A DNA stretch of 64,000 nucleotides from Streptomyces sp. SKN60 (GTDB lineage: Bacteria > Actinomycetota > Actinomycetes > Streptomycetales > Streptomycetaceae), in NCBI RefSeq assembly GCF_026236535.1, contig NZ_JAHTMW010000007.1, positions 124,001 to 188,000 of the forward strand, read 5' to 3'. Below are positions 1 through 10,980 of this stretch, in pieces. The notes beneath the pieces were generated by a model that made no database searches, was not told the origin of the DNA, and saw nothing but the letters and a program-made list of their open reading frames with translations. Numbering within the stretch: the stretch's first letter is position 1; every line of letters begins with the position of its first letter. Both the position numbers and the translations under genes were made by a program.

Positions 1-185
1 CGCAGCAGCAGCCGGCCGCTGTGCACCCGGCCGGTCTCGATGGTGAGCGGCCCGGCGGAGGCCGGGTCCGTGTGCAGGACGGCGCCGGGTCCGAGCCGCA
101 GCTCGGGCTCGTCGGTCCGCACCTCGACGGTGACCTCGCCCTTGATGCCGTGGGCGCGGCCGATCCGCGCGACTACCAACTGCAC
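1..185 (-). CDS. rimM: Ribosome maturation factor RimM (N-terminal part)
   Basis: The window edge cuts this gene, leaving about 61 N-terminal residues. They open with the typical RimM start: a [17 protein letters not shown] block, then an ExRTDEPE stretch. RimM binds ribosomal protein S19 on the 30S subunit and assists late 16S rRNA maturation. The start is GTG at 185. It lies downstream of khpA and rpsP on the same strand, the usual actinobacterial order rpsP-khpA-rimM-trmD-rplS, so trmD and rplS are expected just outside the window. A strong hairpin sits in the 78-nt gap before it. Assignment is firm for the part that can be seen. Confidence 0.93.
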   Translation of the reverse strand, partial: MQLVVARIGRAHGIKGEVTVEVRTDEPELRLGPGAVLHTDPASAGPLTIETGRVHSGRLLL

Positions 186-210
186 TGATGACTCTCCTGT
201 CGATACGGCA

Positions 211-248
211 ACGGGCCGGGGCGGGCGCGTGCGCCCTCCCCGGCCCGT
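211..248 (-). terminator. Strong intercistronic hairpin between khpA and rimM
   Basis: Arms 211-221 and 238-248 are perfectly complementary. Inner arms 223-228 and 231-236 continue the stem after one mismatch, with a two-base loop. There is no T-run. Because rimM follows on the same strand, this is more likely an attenuator or RNA-processing/stability element than a full terminator. Confidence 0.5.
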
Positions 249-263
249 GCCGGTGTCAAACTT

Positions 264-503
264 TCAGCGGACCTGGTCCACGTCGACGAGGTCGACGCGG
301 ATGCCGCGGCCGCCGATGGCACCCACGACGGTGCGCAGGGCGCGCGCGGTGCGACCGTTGCGGCCGATCACCTTGCCGAGGTCGTCCGGGTGGACCCGGA
401 CCTCGAGAACGCGGCCCCGGCGCAGGTTGCGCGAGGCGACCTGCACGTCGTCGGGGTTTTCGACGATGCCCTTCACGAGGTGCTCGAGAGCCTCCTCGAG
501 CAT
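264..503 (-). CDS. khpA: KH-domain RNA-binding protein KhpA
   Basis: This 79-residue protein is a single KH domain. The GxxG loop is visible as KVIGRNGRTARALR at about residues 44-57. KhpA (YlqC) binds RNA, in other bacteria together with KhpB, and affects cell shape and division. The length is normal for the family. It starts 2 nt after the rpsP stop codon (ATG at 501-503), so the two are very likely translated from one message. The rpsP-khpA-rimM arrangement is standard. An alternative frame that covers the same bases is a GC-driven shadow. Confidence 0.93.
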   Translation of the reverse strand: MLEEALEHLVKGIVENPDDVQVASRNLRRGRVLEVRVHPDDLGKVIGRNGRTARALRTVVGAIGGRGIRVDLVDVDQVR

Positions 504-505
504 GA

Positions 506-949
506 TCAGGCCTCGGTCGACTCGGTGGACTCGGCCGCGGCCTCGTCCGCCTTCTTGTCGGCCTTCTTGGCCTTCTGGGTGATGGCCTCACCCTTGGTGT
601 CGTCACCCTCGAGAGCCTTGGCGAACTCGTCGAAGGAGGCGCGCTTGGCTTCCTTGGTCGCCGGGGCCAGCAGCGGCTTCTCCGGGGCCGGGAGGCCCTT
701 GTGCTTCTGCCAGTCGCCGGTGAGCTTCAGGATGGCGAGAACCGGCTCGGTCGGCTGGGCGCCGACGGACAGCCAGTACTGCGCACGCTCGGAGTCGACC
801 TCGATGCGCGACGGGTTGTACGTCGGGTGGTAGAGGCCGATCTCCTCGATCGCACGACCGTCCCGGCGGGTGCGGGAGTCGGCGACGACGATGCGGTAGT
901 GCGGCTGGCGGATCTTGCCGAGGCGCTTGAGCTTGATCTTGACTGCCAC
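506..949 (-). CDS. rpsP: 30S ribosomal protein S16
   Basis: The 147-residue product starts [20 protein letters not shown] and carries the S16 signature with [10 protein letters not shown] and [11 protein letters not shown]. The core is about 85 residues. The rest is an acidic, Ala/Lys/Glu-rich C-terminal tail that is common in actinobacterial S16 and probably disordered. S16 is a small-subunit assembly protein at the 5' domain of 16S rRNA. It is the first gene of the rpsP-khpA-rimM operon. About 150 nt separate it from the upstream gene and probably contain its promoter. Confidence 0.97.
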   Translation of the reverse strand: MAVKIKLKRLGKIRQPHYRIVVADSRTRRDGRAIEEIGLYHPTYNPSRIEVDSERAQYWLSVGAQPTEPVLAILKLTGDWQKHKGLPAPEKPLLAPATKEAKRASFDEFAKALEGDDTKGEAITQKAKKADKKADEAAAESTESTEA

Positions 950-1103
950 TGGAGTGGTGTCTCCTGAACTTGACGTGGTTGGGCACTTGAGATGCCACGT
1001 GGGGTTGCGGTACTCGGGTGCCCGATGGACGCGTCAGCCGGAGGAGAGAGGGGTCCTGTGCGACTGTCGAGTACAGCTAGCCATTGTGCCACACCCCGGA
1101 GGG

Positions 1104-1709
1104 TCAGCTCGCGGCGCCCACGGTCTCGCCGACGCTGTCCGGGATGCGGAAGGGCTTTCCGCAGCCGCCGCACATGATGGGCGCCTGGGCGAGCACGGAG
1201 GGCACCACGCGCACGTTGCGCCCGCAGTCGCAGACGGCCTTGACGCGCACGCCGCCGCCCGAGGAGCCGTGCCGGGCGGCCGGTCCGCGGAAGGAGCGCT
1301 TGGTGTCGGCGGCGGTGGCGACGGTGTGGGCCTTCAGGGCGCGCTGGAGCCGCTCGATGGTGGTGCGGTAGCGCCGCTTGGCCTCCGGGTTCAGGGTGAC
1401 CAGGGAGAAGCCGCTGCTGGCGTGCGGTTCCTCGGGGTGGTCGAGGCCCAGTTCCTCGGCGATCGCGAGGAATCTGCGGTTGTGGTAGCGGCCGGCGCGG
1501 GAGGTGTCGCGGACTCCTCGGGCGGCTGCGATGCCGTGGACTGCCTCGTGGAGCAGTCGCTCGAAGGAGAGCTCGGCGCCGCAGGCGGACGAGGACTCTC
1601 CGATCAGGGACTCGGGCGCGGCAAGGTCCGGCAGCTCGGGGTGGTGCCGCTGAATGTCGGCCCACGCCTGTGCCAGCTCTGCGGCGAGAACAGGTGGTGT
1701 CGTGCTCAC
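1104..1709 (-). CDS. SprT-like putative zinc metalloprotein
   Basis: The 201-residue product carries an HEAVHG zinc-protease motif followed by GRYHNRRFLAIAEELGL. That is the HExxH...H layout of SprT/Spartan-type proteins. A C-terminal zinc-ribbon-like pair of cysteine motifs (CDCG, CGGCG) follows, also as in SprT-like proteins. The substrate is unknown. SprT relatives act on DNA-protein crosslinks in eukaryotes, but nothing here shows that role. The start is uncertain: the frame stays open to a TTG at 1787, but that TTG coincides with a promoter -35 element (see 1759-1787). GTG 1709 is preferred, giving an N-terminus VSTTPPVLAAELAQAW. It lies upstream of rpsP on the same strand, about 150 nt away. 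Confidence 0.7.
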   Translation of the reverse strand: MSTTPPVLAAELAQAWADIQRHHPELPDLAAPESLIGESSSACGAELSFERLLHEAVHGIAAARGVRDTSRAGRYHNRRFLAIAEELGLDHPEEPHASSGFSLVTLNPEAKRRYRTTIERLQRALKAHTVATAADTKRSFRGPAARHGSSGGGVRVKAVCDCGRNVRVVPSVLAQAPIMCGGCGKPFRIPDSVGETVGAAS

Positions 1710-1758
1710 GTCGGGTACAACGAGCCGGATCCCTTCCGGGTTCCATTCCGGGGCAACT

Positions 1759-1787
1759 GAAATATTTTGCACGTACCCGTCAGTCAA
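1759..1787 (-). promoter_or_regulatory. Probable sigma-70-type promoter of the SprT-like gene
   Basis: Reading leftward, a TTGACT -35 (1782-1787) is followed after 17 nt by TATTTC (1759-1764) as a possible -10. The element sits in an AT-rich patch that is unusual for this genome. It places the start codon at or after about 1750 and so supports GTG 1709. Confidence 0.5.
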
Positions 1788-1909
1788 GACGGCTTCCCTT
1801 CGCGTCGGACGGCGCTGCCGGGCGGGGTGTGCGAGGGACAGTACCGGGCGTCTGCCCGAACTCGGGCATCACCCCCCGCCGATGGCCGAAGCTCGACGTC
1901 GGCCGACCG

Positions 1910-1953
1910 CGACTCGTCCGCGACTCGTCCGCGGCCGGTCGGCGACTCGTCCG
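1910..1953. repeat. Three direct copies of an 11-mer
   Basis: CGACTCGTCCG occurs at 1910-1920, 1921-1931 (head to tail) and 1943-1953. Spacing between copy starts is 11 and 22 nt, which is one and two 11-nt units, so all three copies are in phase. It lies in a divergent promoter region and may be an operator array or simple sequence slippage. Confidence 0.6.
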
Positions 1954-2055
1954 CCGCGAGCACTGGACGGGGAGCGCGTTGCGCAGTTCCCTGGCTACGG
2001 GGGGTCGTCGTCCGTGTACGCATCCGAGTTCCGAGTACGGATAGGGGCGCTTTCC

Positions 2056-2781
2056 ATGACACCTACGCTCGTCCCGCACCACCCCGCGCGCGACTGGGCC
2101 GAGATCCAGGAACGGATGCTGGTCCCGCTCTACGAGGCGGTGTACGACCGGATCGGCGTGGGGCCCGGGTCGCGGGTGCTCGGCCTCGGCTGCGGTTCCG
2201 GCCTGGCGCTGCTCATGGCGGCGGGGCGCGGGGCGCGGGTGGCCGGCGCGGACCGGGATCCGGCGCGCCTGGCGCTGGCCCGGGAGCGGCTGCCCGAGGT
2301 GCCGCTGGCGCTTTCGGGGCTGCCGGAGGGCGGTCCGTACGACGTGATCACGGCGTTCCACGGGGCGGCGGCGCTCGGCTCGAATCCGGCGGCCGTCACC
2401 CGGCTGGCTGAACGGGGCGGGGCGATCGTGCTGGCGTGCTGGGGTCCGGCGGAGCGGTGTGCGACGGCGTCGGTGCTGCGGGTCGCGGCGCGGCTCGCGG
2501 GCTGGGGTCCGGCGGAGCGGAAGGGCCTGGAGGCGGCGGTGGCCGCGGCGGGGCTGCCGGTGGCTGGTTCGGGCCGGGTGGCGTGCCCGTTCGGCTACGC
2601 GGACCGGGACAGCGCGGTGCGGGGGCTGCTGTCGACGGGCGAGTTCGACGCGGCTCTGGCGGCGACGGATCCGGACCAGGTGGAGAAGGAGCTCCTGGAG
2701 GCTCTTGAGCCGTATGTGCGCGGGGACGGGACGGTGTGGATGCCGAACGTCTTCCGGTACGTGGTGGCGCGCACGCCCTGA
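2056..2781 (+). CDS. SAM-dependent methyltransferase (class I, type 11-like)
   Basis: The 241-residue product shows a Rossmann-type SAM-binding glycine motif (GLGCGSGLAL, about residues 49-58), an acidic residue in the second strand (AGADRDPARLALAR) and a post-I region. No substrate-specific domain is recognised. The first glycine motif reads LGLGCGSG rather than LDLGCGSG, so the usual Asp before the motif is absent. Start ATG 2056 was chosen because upstream codons in frame run through the repeat-rich control region. It is the only plus-strand gene in the first 13 kb and converges on ftsH with a 68-nt gap. Confidence 0.75.
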   Translation: MTPTLVPHHPARDWAEIQERMLVPLYEAVYDRIGVGPGSRVLGLGCGSGLALLMAAGRGARVAGADRDPARLALARERLPEVPLALSGLPEGGPYDVITAFHGAAALGSNPAAVTRLAERGGAIVLACWGPAERCATASVLRVAARLAGWGPAERKGLEAAVAAAGLPVAGSGRVACPFGYADRDSAVRGLLSTGEFDAALAATDPDQVEKELLEALEPYVRGDGTVWMPNVFRYVVARTP

Positions 2782-2849
2782 CGCGCCGGGCGTCCGGCCG
2801 CTCAGGGCCCGGCCCGCGGGGTCATCTCTCGCCCGTCATCCCTCCTCCG

Positions 2850-4799
2850 TCACTCCCCCTCACCCTCCCCCTCACCCTCCCCCTCGCCCTTGGCCAGGCG
2901 CGGGATGCCCGCCGCCCGGTAGGCCTGGTCCTCCTCCAGGGTCTCGTTCTCCAGGAGGGCCGCGGCGAGGGCGTCGAGCTTGGCGCGGTGCTCGCCCAGC
3001 TGGCGTACGGCGCTCGCGTAGCACTCGTCGACGATGCGGCGCATCTCCTCGTCGACGGTGTCGAGGGTGGTGGGGGCGGCGGAGAGTCCGTAGGCCTGCT
3101 GGGCGTCGGCGGGGATGGCGGTGAGGCGGCCGACGCGTTCGCTCATGCCCCAGCGGCCTGCCATGCCGCGGGCGATGTTGGTGACCTGTTCGAGGTCGCT
3201 CTCGGCGCCGGTGGTGATGACGCCGAAGACGACCTGTTCGGCGGCCATGCCGCCGAGGGCGCCGATGATCCGGCCCCGCAGATAGTCCTCCGTATAAGCG
3301 TATTTATCTGACTCGGGTGTGGACAACGTGACGCCGAGGGCGCGGCCGCGCGGCACGATGGTGACCTTGCGGACGGGATCGGCGCCGGGTTGGAGCATGC
3401 CGAGGAGGGCGTGGCCGCTCTCGTGGTAGGCGGTGCGGCGGCGTTCTTCGAGCGGCATGACGAGGGGGCGTTCGGCGCCGAGCTGGACCTTTTCGAGGGC
3501 GTCGGAGAGGTCGGAGCGGGTGACGGTCTTCTGCCGGCGCTTGACGGCGAGGAGGGCGGCCTCGTTGGCGAGGTTGGCGAGTTCGGCGCCGGTCATGCCG
3601 GGGGTGGTCTTGGCGACGTGCTGGAGGTCGACGTCGTGGGCGAGCGGGATCTCGCGGGTGTGGATCCTGAGGATGGCCTCGCGGCCGCCGCGGTCGGGCG
3701 GGTTGACGTGGACGATGCGGTCGAAGCGGCCGGGGCGGGTGAGGGCGGGGTCGAGGACGTCGGCGCGGTTGGTGGCGGCGAGGACGATGACGCCTTCGGA
3801 GCCGGTGAAGCCGTCCATCTCGGTGAGGATCTGGTTGAGGGTCTGTTCGCGTTCGTCGTGGCCGCCCATGCCGGAGCCGGCGGCGCGGGCCCGGCCGATG
3901 GTGTCGATCTCGTCGATGAAGATGATCGCGGGGGCGACCTTGCGGGCCTCGGCGAAGAGTTCGCGGACGCGGGAGGCGCCGACGCCGACGATCATCTCGA
4001 TGAACTCGGAGGCGGAGGCGGAGAAGAAGGGCACGCCGGCCTCGCCGGCGACGGCGCGGGCGAGGAGGGTCTTGCCGGTTCCGGGCGGGCCGGCGAGGAG
4101 GACGCCGCGGGGCATCTTGGCGCCCATCTCGCGGTAGGCGCCGGGGTTCTTGAGGAAGTCGACGACGTCGTTGAGTTCGCCCTCGACCTCGTCGATGCCG
4201 GCGACGTCCTCGAAGGTGGTGCGTTTGCCGCCTTCCAGCTCGACGGGCTTGGGCGGGGCCTTGCGGCCGAGCATGCCGCCGGCGCCGCCCATGCCGCCGC
4301 TCATCCGGCGGGCGATGAACACCCACAGGAAGACGAGGAGGAGCATCGGGGCGAGGGAGATGAGGAGATTGGCCAGGAAGCTGCGTTCCTGGACGACGGG
4401 CTCGGCGGTGACGGTGACGTTGTTCTTGGTGAGCTGGGCCCACAGCTCGTCGTCGGCGAAGGCGGGCCGCTGGGTGGTGAACTTGGTGTAGTCGCCGTCG
4501 CCGCCGGGGACGGGCTGCTTGTTCTTGAGCTGGCCCTGGATGGCGTCGCCCTTGGAGTAGATCTTGGAGACGTTGCCGGCGGCGACCTGTTTGTCGAACT
4601 CGGTGTAGGAGATCGTCGGCCCGTCCTTCTCGTTGAAGAAGGACAGCACGAGGTTGGCGATGAGGTAGACGACGAGCGCCATGAGGATGAGACCGCCCCA
4701 GCCCCCGGGCATCTTCTTCCGGGACGGCGCGGGCGGCGGTGCCCCTTCCGAGCGCCAGGGCTGATCGGTCCGGTCGCGCGGCGGTACGGGGTTGGCCAC
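2850..4799 (-). CDS. ftsH: ATP-dependent zinc metalloprotease FtsH
   Basis: The 649-residue membrane AAA+ protease degrades misfolded membrane proteins. In order: TM1 at about 36-55, a periplasmic-side domain, TM2 at about 143-163, the AAA module with Walker A GPPGTGKT (237-244) and Walker B IIFIDEID (292-299), the second region of homology, and the zinc site HESGH (459-463). The family usually has HEAGH; Ser for Ala is conservative. The C-terminus ends in a run of Gly-Glu pairs encoded by a hexanucleotide repeat (about 2856-2890). Around residues 495-503 a short AT-rich patch of rare codons occurs (3291-3313). It is monocistronic and lies after ffh and its terminator. Confidence 0.96.
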   Translation of the reverse strand: MANPVPPRDRTDQPWRSEGAPPPAPSRKKMPGGWGGLILMALVVYLIANLVLSFFNEKDGPTISYTEFDKQVAAGNVSKIYSKGDAIQGQLKNKQPVPGGDGDYTKFTTQRPAFADDELWAQLTKNNVTVTAEPVVQERSFLANLLISLAPMLLLVFLWVFIARRMSGGMGGAGGMLGRKAPPKPVELEGGKRTTFEDVAGIDEVEGELNDVVDFLKNPGAYREMGAKMPRGVLLAGPPGTGKTLLARAVAGEAGVPFFSASASEFIEMIVGVGASRVRELFAEARKVAPAIIFIDEIDTIGRARAAGSGMGGHDEREQTLNQILTEMDGFTGSEGVIVLAATNRADVLDPALTRPGRFDRIVHVNPPDRGGREAILRIHTREIPLAHDVDLQHVAKTTPGMTGAELANLANEAALLAVKRRQKTVTRSDLSDALEKVQLGAERPLVMPLEERRRTAYHESGHALLGMLQPGADPVRKVTIVPRGRALGVTLSTPESDKYAYTEDYLRGRIIGALGGMAAEQVVFGVITTGAESDLEQVTNIARGMAGRWGMSERVGRLTAIPADAQQAYGLSAAPTTLDTVDEEMRRIVDECYASAVRQLGEHRAKLDALAAALLENETLEEDQAYRAAGIPRLAKGEGEGEGEGEGE

Positions 4800-4887
4800 G
4801 GGCTCTCCTCGGGGCTCGGGGCGGCAGTGGCCCCAGTATCGAAGAACCGGGCAATCGCGGCATTACGGGTGGGCCGGGCGAACGAAA

Positions 4888-4924
4888 AGGGGCCCGCGGC
4901 GGTTTCGTACCGCCACGGACCCCT
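4888..4924. terminator. Terminator hairpin after ffh
   Basis: Arms 4888-4902 and 4910-4924 pair with two C/A mismatches around a 7-nt loop. A smaller perfect hairpin (4935-4949) lies between it and the ffh stop codon. Together they separate ffh from ftsH on the same strand. Confidence 0.6.
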
Positions 4925-4969
4925 CGTCGGGCGAACGCCCTTCGGGCGTCAGCCCATGGACGTCGTGGA

Positions 4970-6523
4970 TCAGCCCATGAACTTCTTGAACTCGTCCGGG
5001 AGCTCGAAGTCGCCCGGGGCCTGGCCCGGCGCCGGGATCCCGAAGGCGCCGCCGGCCTGGGCCTGCTCGCGCTTGGCCTGGGCGGCCTGCTCCTCGGCCT
5101 TCCGCTTCATCGGGTTGCCGCTCTTGCGCTTGCCCTTGGCCTGCTTGATCTGCTTCTTCTGCCGGCCGGGGCCGCCGCCCATGCCAGGCATCCCCGGCAT
5201 GCCGGGCATTCCGCCGCCCTGGGCCATGCGGGACATCATCTTGCGGGCCTCGAAGAACCGCTCCACCAGACCCTTGACCGCGCTGACCTCGACGCCGGAA
5301 CCCTTGGCGATACGGGCGCGGCGGGAGCCGTTGATGATGGTCGGGTCCTGGCGCTCGGCCGGGGTCATCGACTTGATGATGGCGCCGACGCGGTCGACTT
5401 CCTTCTCGTCGATGTTGGCGATCTGCTCCTTCATCTGACCCATGCCGGGCAGCATCCCGAGGAGCTTGCTGATGGAGCCCATCTTGCGGACCTGCTCCAT
5501 CTGGGCCATGAAGTCGTCGAGCGTGAACTCCTGGCCCTTCTTGGACGCCAGCTTGGAGGCCATCTTGGCGGCCTCTTCCTGGCTGAAGGTCTGCTCGGCC
5601 TTCTCGATGAGCGACATGATGTCGCCCATGCCGAGGATGCGGGACGCCATGCGGTCCGGGTGGAACGCGTCGAAGTCGTCCAGCTTCTCGCCGTTGGAGG
5701 CGAACATGATCTGCTTGCCGGTGACGTGCGCGATGGAGAGCGCGGCACCACCGCGGGCGTCGCCGTCGAGCTTGGACAGCACCACGCCGTCGAAGCCGAC
5801 GCCGTCGCGGAAGGCCTCGGCGGTGTTGACCGCGTCCTGACCGATCATGGCGTCGACGACGAAGAGGACCTCGTCGGGCGAGGTGGCGTCGCGGATGTCC
5901 GCGGCCTGCTGCATCAGCTCCTGGTCGATGCCGAGGCGGCCGGCGGTGTCGACGATGACGACGTCGTGCATCTTCGAGCGGGCGTACTCGATCGAGTCCT
6001 TGGCGACCTGGACCGGGTCGCCGACGCCGTTGCCCGGCTGCGGGCCGTAGAAGCCGACGCCCGCGCGGTCGGCGACGACGCCGAGCTGGGTGACGGCGTT
6101 GGGGCGCTGGAGGTCGCAGGCGACGAGCAGCGGGGTGTGGCCCTGGCCCTTGAGCCAGAGACCGAGCTTTCCGGCGAGGGTGGTCTTACCGGCACCCTGG
6201 AGACCGGCGAGCATGATCACGGTCGGCGGGGTCTTGGCGAACCGCAGCCGGCGGGTCTCGCCGCCGAGGATGCCGATGAGCTCCTCGTTGACGATCTTGA
6301 TGACCTGCTGGCTCGGGTTCAGCGCCTTGGAGACCTCGGCACCGAGCGCCCGCTCCTTGACGCTGGAGATGAACGCGCGGACGACCGGGAGCGCGACATC
6401 GGCCTCGAGGAGGGCGATACGGATTTCCCGGGCCGCGCTGTCGATGTCCTGCTCGGAGAGGCGGCCTTTACCCCGGAGGGACTTGAAAGTCGCGCTGAGG
6501 CGGTCGGAAAGCGTATCGAACAC
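4970..6523 (-). CDS. ffh: Signal recognition particle protein Ffh
   Basis: The 517-residue SRP54 GTPase binds 4.5S RNA and signal sequences and delivers nascent chains to FtsY. It has an N domain (1-90), G domain with GLQGAGKT (107-114) and DTAGR (192-196), and a methionine-rich M domain from about 330. The C-terminus is long and rich in Gly, Met and Lys, including GMPGMPGMPGMGGGPG and a basic stretch KKQIKQAKGKRKS. Length is somewhat above the usual 450 because of this tail. FtsY, its receptor, is at 13769-14992. Start ATG 6523 gives the standard MFDTLSDRL N-terminus. Confidence 0.97.
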   Translation of the reverse strand: MFDTLSDRLSATFKSLRGKGRLSEQDIDSAAREIRIALLEADVALPVVRAFISSVKERALGAEVSKALNPSQQVIKIVNEELIGILGGETRRLRFAKTPPTVIMLAGLQGAGKTTLAGKLGLWLKGQGHTPLLVACDLQRPNAVTQLGVVADRAGVGFYGPQPGNGVGDPVQVAKDSIEYARSKMHDVVIVDTAGRLGIDQELMQQAADIRDATSPDEVLFVVDAMIGQDAVNTAEAFRDGVGFDGVVLSKLDGDARGGAALSIAHVTGKQIMFASNGEKLDDFDAFHPDRMASRILGMGDIMSLIEKAEQTFSQEEAAKMASKLASKKGQEFTLDDFMAQMEQVRKMGSISKLLGMLPGMGQMKEQIANIDEKEVDRVGAIIKSMTPAERQDPTIINGSRRARIAKGSGVEVSAVKGLVERFFEARKMMSRMAQGGGMPGMPGMPGMGGGPGRQKKQIKQAKGKRKSGNPMKRKAEEQAAQAKREQAQAGGAFGIPAPGQAPGDFELPDEFKKFMG

Positions 6524-6612
6524 GGTGGTCGCGATTCCTCGGGTCGGGGTGGGCAGTCACCCAAGGGTATCCGGCCCGTACGGCACCCTGTCGGCGCCCG
6601 GTCGGCGGCCGG

Positions 6613-9090
6613 TCACCGCAGGGCCTCCTCCAGGGTCTTCGCCAGGGCCGCGGCCTCCTCCGGGTCGGGCGGGGAGCCGTCCGGGCGGGTCACGTACAGG
6701 GTGTCGACGGCGTTCGCGCCGAGCGTGGAGACGTGGGCGCTGCGGACCCGGACCTCGGCGCCCTCCAGGGCGCGGCCGATGCGGTGGAGCAGGCCGGGGG
6801 CGTCCTGGGCGCGGACCTCCAGGACGCAGGCGTGGCGGGAGGCGGCGGGGGCGACGGTGACCCGGGGCGGGGGCGCGGTGACACCGCGGCGGCGCGGCTG
6901 GGCGGCGTCGCGCTCGGCGAGGCGCGCGGACACGTCGAGGGAGCCGTCGAGGGCGCGCACCAGGTCGGCGCGCAGCCGGTGGGCCTCGGGCAGCGAGCCG
7001 TACTCGGCGGCGACCCGCCAGTCCAGGAGGAGTACGGGGCCGTCGCCGAGCTCGCCGGGCAGGGCGACGGCGCGCAGGTCGGCGGCGCGAACGGTGAGGC
7101 GGTGCAGGGCGAGGACGCCGGCGACGGCAGGCAGCACGCCGGGGCGTTCCGGGAGGGCGACGAGGAGTTCGACGCCGACGGGTTCGGATTCGCCGTCGCC
7201 GTCGACCGGCTCCGCTTCCGTACGGAGGGTGAGGACGGGTTCGCCGGTGCGCAGGGCCTCGATCGCGAGGCGTTCCTGCTCGGCGCTGGGGGCGGCGGCC
7301 TCGGGGTCGGGCGGTTCCTCGCCGGCGAGGACCCCGGCGACCCGGCCGACGAGCTCGTCGACGAGCCGGGCGCGCCAGGTGGACCAGGCGGCGGGTCCGG
7401 TGGCGAGGGCGTCGGCCTCGGTGAGGGCGTGCAGGAGCTCCAGGGCGCCGTGGGTGCCGATGGCGTCGGCGACGGTGCGGACGGTGGCGGGGTCGTCGAG
7501 GTCGCGCCGGGTGGCGGTCTCGACGAGCAGCAGGTGGTGGCGGACGACGGTGGCGAGGACGGCGGTGTCGGCACGGTCGAAGCCGATGCGGGTCGCGACG
7601 TCGCGGGCGATGGTCTCGCCGGCGACGGAGTGGTCACCGGGCCAGCCCTTGCCGATGTCGTGCAGGAGGGCGGCGACGAGCAGCAGGTCGGGGCGGTGGA
7701 CGCGGCGGGTGAGGGAGGCGGCGCGGACGGCGGTCTCGACGAGGTGGCGGTCGACGGTCCAGGTGTGGACGGGGTTGCGCTGGGGGCGGCAGCGGACCCG
7801 CTCCCAGTCGGGAAGCAGCCGCGTGATGAGGCCTTCGGCCTCCAGGGCCTCCCAGACGGGGACGGTGGGTTCGCCGGCGCCGAGGAGGGTGACGAGGGCC
7901 TCGCGGGCCTCGGCGGGCCAGGGCGTGGGCAGCACCGGTCCTGCGGCGGCGAGGCGGCGTACGGCGTGCGGGGAGAGCGGCAGTCCGGCCTGGGCGGCGG
8001 CCGCGGCGGCGCGCAGCGGCAGGACGGGGTCGCGCTCGGGGCGGGCGCTGAGGGCGAGGACGGCCTCGCCGTCCATCTCGACGACGCCCTCGGCGAGCGG
8101 GGTGCGTTCCTGGGCCGGTTTCGTCCCGGCGCGTCCGCCGAGCAGGCCGCGGAACCGGGGGCGGGCGGTGCGGGCCCGGACGACGCGGCCGACCTCGCGC
8201 CAGGTGACGTCGGAGGCGTACGCGATGGTGCGCCCGGCCTCGTACACCTCGCGGAGCAGGGTGTCGGCGTCGAGGAGGCCGAGTTCGGCGGCGACGGCGG
8301 CCTGCTCCTGGAGGGCGAGCCGGTCGGTGGCGCGGCCGGTGGCGAGGTGGAGGGCGTCGCGGGCGTCGAGGAGGCGGCGGCGGGCGTCGTCGAGGCCTTC
8401 GCGGGGCGCGTCGGCGAGCCAGGAGGCGGCGACGGCGCGCAGTGCCTGGGCGTCGCGGAGGCCGCCGTGGGCCTCCTTGAGGTCGGGTTCGAGGAGGTAC
8501 GGGAGCTCGCCGGCGCGTTCGTGGCGTTCCCGGCACAGGGCGTGCAGCTCGGGCAGCCGGCGGGTGGCCTGGTTGCGCCAGTCGGCGAGGACGGCGGTGC
8601 GCAGGGCGGCGGCGAGGGCGGTGTCGCCGGCGACGGGCCGGGCGTCGAGGAGGCCGAGCTGGACCTTGAGGTCCTCGCCGGCGGTCCTGCGGGCCTCGGC
8701 GGTGGTGCGCACGGAGTGGTCGAGGGCGAGGCCGAGGTCCCAGACGGGGTACCAGAGGCGGTCGGCGAGGGCGGCGACGGTCCGGGCGTCGGCGCCGCCG
8801 TCGTGGAGGAGGAGCAGGTCGAGGTCGCTGCGCGGGGAGAGTTCGCCGCGGCCGTAGCCGCCGACGGCGACGAGCGCGGTGCCGGGCGGCGGGTCGGCGG
8901 CCTGCCACAGTCCGGCCAGCCAGTCGTCGGTGAGCCGGGCGAGCGCGGCACGGCGCGGCGGCCCGGACCGCGTCTTCTCGGTGAGAAGGCGCAGTCGGGC
9001 CGCCGCGTAGCCGCTGGGTCCGGTCTCGTCGGTGTGGTCGGGCTCGTCGGTGTTCTCGGGCCCGTCGTCCCGCACGTCGATGCTCGTCAC
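6613..9090 (-). CDS. glnD: [Protein-PII] nucleotidyltransferase GlnD
   Basis: The 825-residue enzyme modifies and demodifies the PII protein GlnK in response to nitrogen state. In S. coelicolor the modification was reported to be adenylylation rather than uridylylation. Domains: nucleotidyltransferase with GGYGRGELSPRSDLDLLLL (77-95), an HD domain with LLHDIGKG (His about 477), and two C-terminal ACT domains (about 690-825) with glutamine-sensing-type LPERPGVLP and DAPGLLHRI segments. It is the third gene of amtB-glnK-glnD. Only about 45 nt separate it from glnK, so co-transcription under GlnR control is expected. Confidence 0.95.
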   Translation of the reverse strand: MTSIDVRDDGPENTDEPDHTDETGPSGYAAARLRLLTEKTRSGPPRRAALARLTDDWLAGLWQAADPPPGTALVAVGGYGRGELSPRSDLDLLLLHDGGADARTVAALADRLWYPVWDLGLALDHSVRTTAEARRTAGEDLKVQLGLLDARPVAGDTALAAALRTAVLADWRNQATRRLPELHALCRERHERAGELPYLLEPDLKEAHGGLRDAQALRAVAASWLADAPREGLDDARRRLLDARDALHLATGRATDRLALQEQAAVAAELGLLDADTLLREVYEAGRTIAYASDVTWREVGRVVRARTARPRFRGLLGGRAGTKPAQERTPLAEGVVEMDGEAVLALSARPERDPVLPLRAAAAAAQAGLPLSPHAVRRLAAAGPVLPTPWPAEAREALVTLLGAGEPTVPVWEALEAEGLITRLLPDWERVRCRPQRNPVHTWTVDRHLVETAVRAASLTRRVHRPDLLLVAALLHDIGKGWPGDHSVAGETIARDVATRIGFDRADTAVLATVVRHHLLLVETATRRDLDDPATVRTVADAIGTHGALELLHALTEADALATGPAAWSTWRARLVDELVGRVAGVLAGEEPPDPEAAAPSAEQERLAIEALRTGEPVLTLRTEAEPVDGDGESEPVGVELLVALPERPGVLPAVAGVLALHRLTVRAADLRAVALPGELGDGPVLLLDWRVAAEYGSLPEAHRLRADLVRALDGSLDVSARLAERDAAQPRRRGVTAPPPRVTVAPAASRHACVLEVRAQDAPGLLHRIGRALEGAEVRVRSAHVSTLGANAVDTLYVTRPDGSPPDPEEAAALAKTLEEALR

Positions 9091-9135
9091 CAGCGGCTCC
9101 TTAAAGGATCAAGCGCTTTACAGGGTGTCCGGGCC

Positions 9136-10980
<1,845 letters not shown>

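Larger units (their letters stand above)
1710..2055. other. Divergent intergenic region with promoter and 11-nt repeats
   Basis: This is the control region between the leftward SprT-like gene and the rightward methyltransferase gene. It holds a likely leftward promoter (1759-1787) and three copies of an 11-mer (1910-1953). I see no convincing gene in it. If the SprT-like gene starts upstream of 1709, its first part is coding. Confidence 0.6.
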
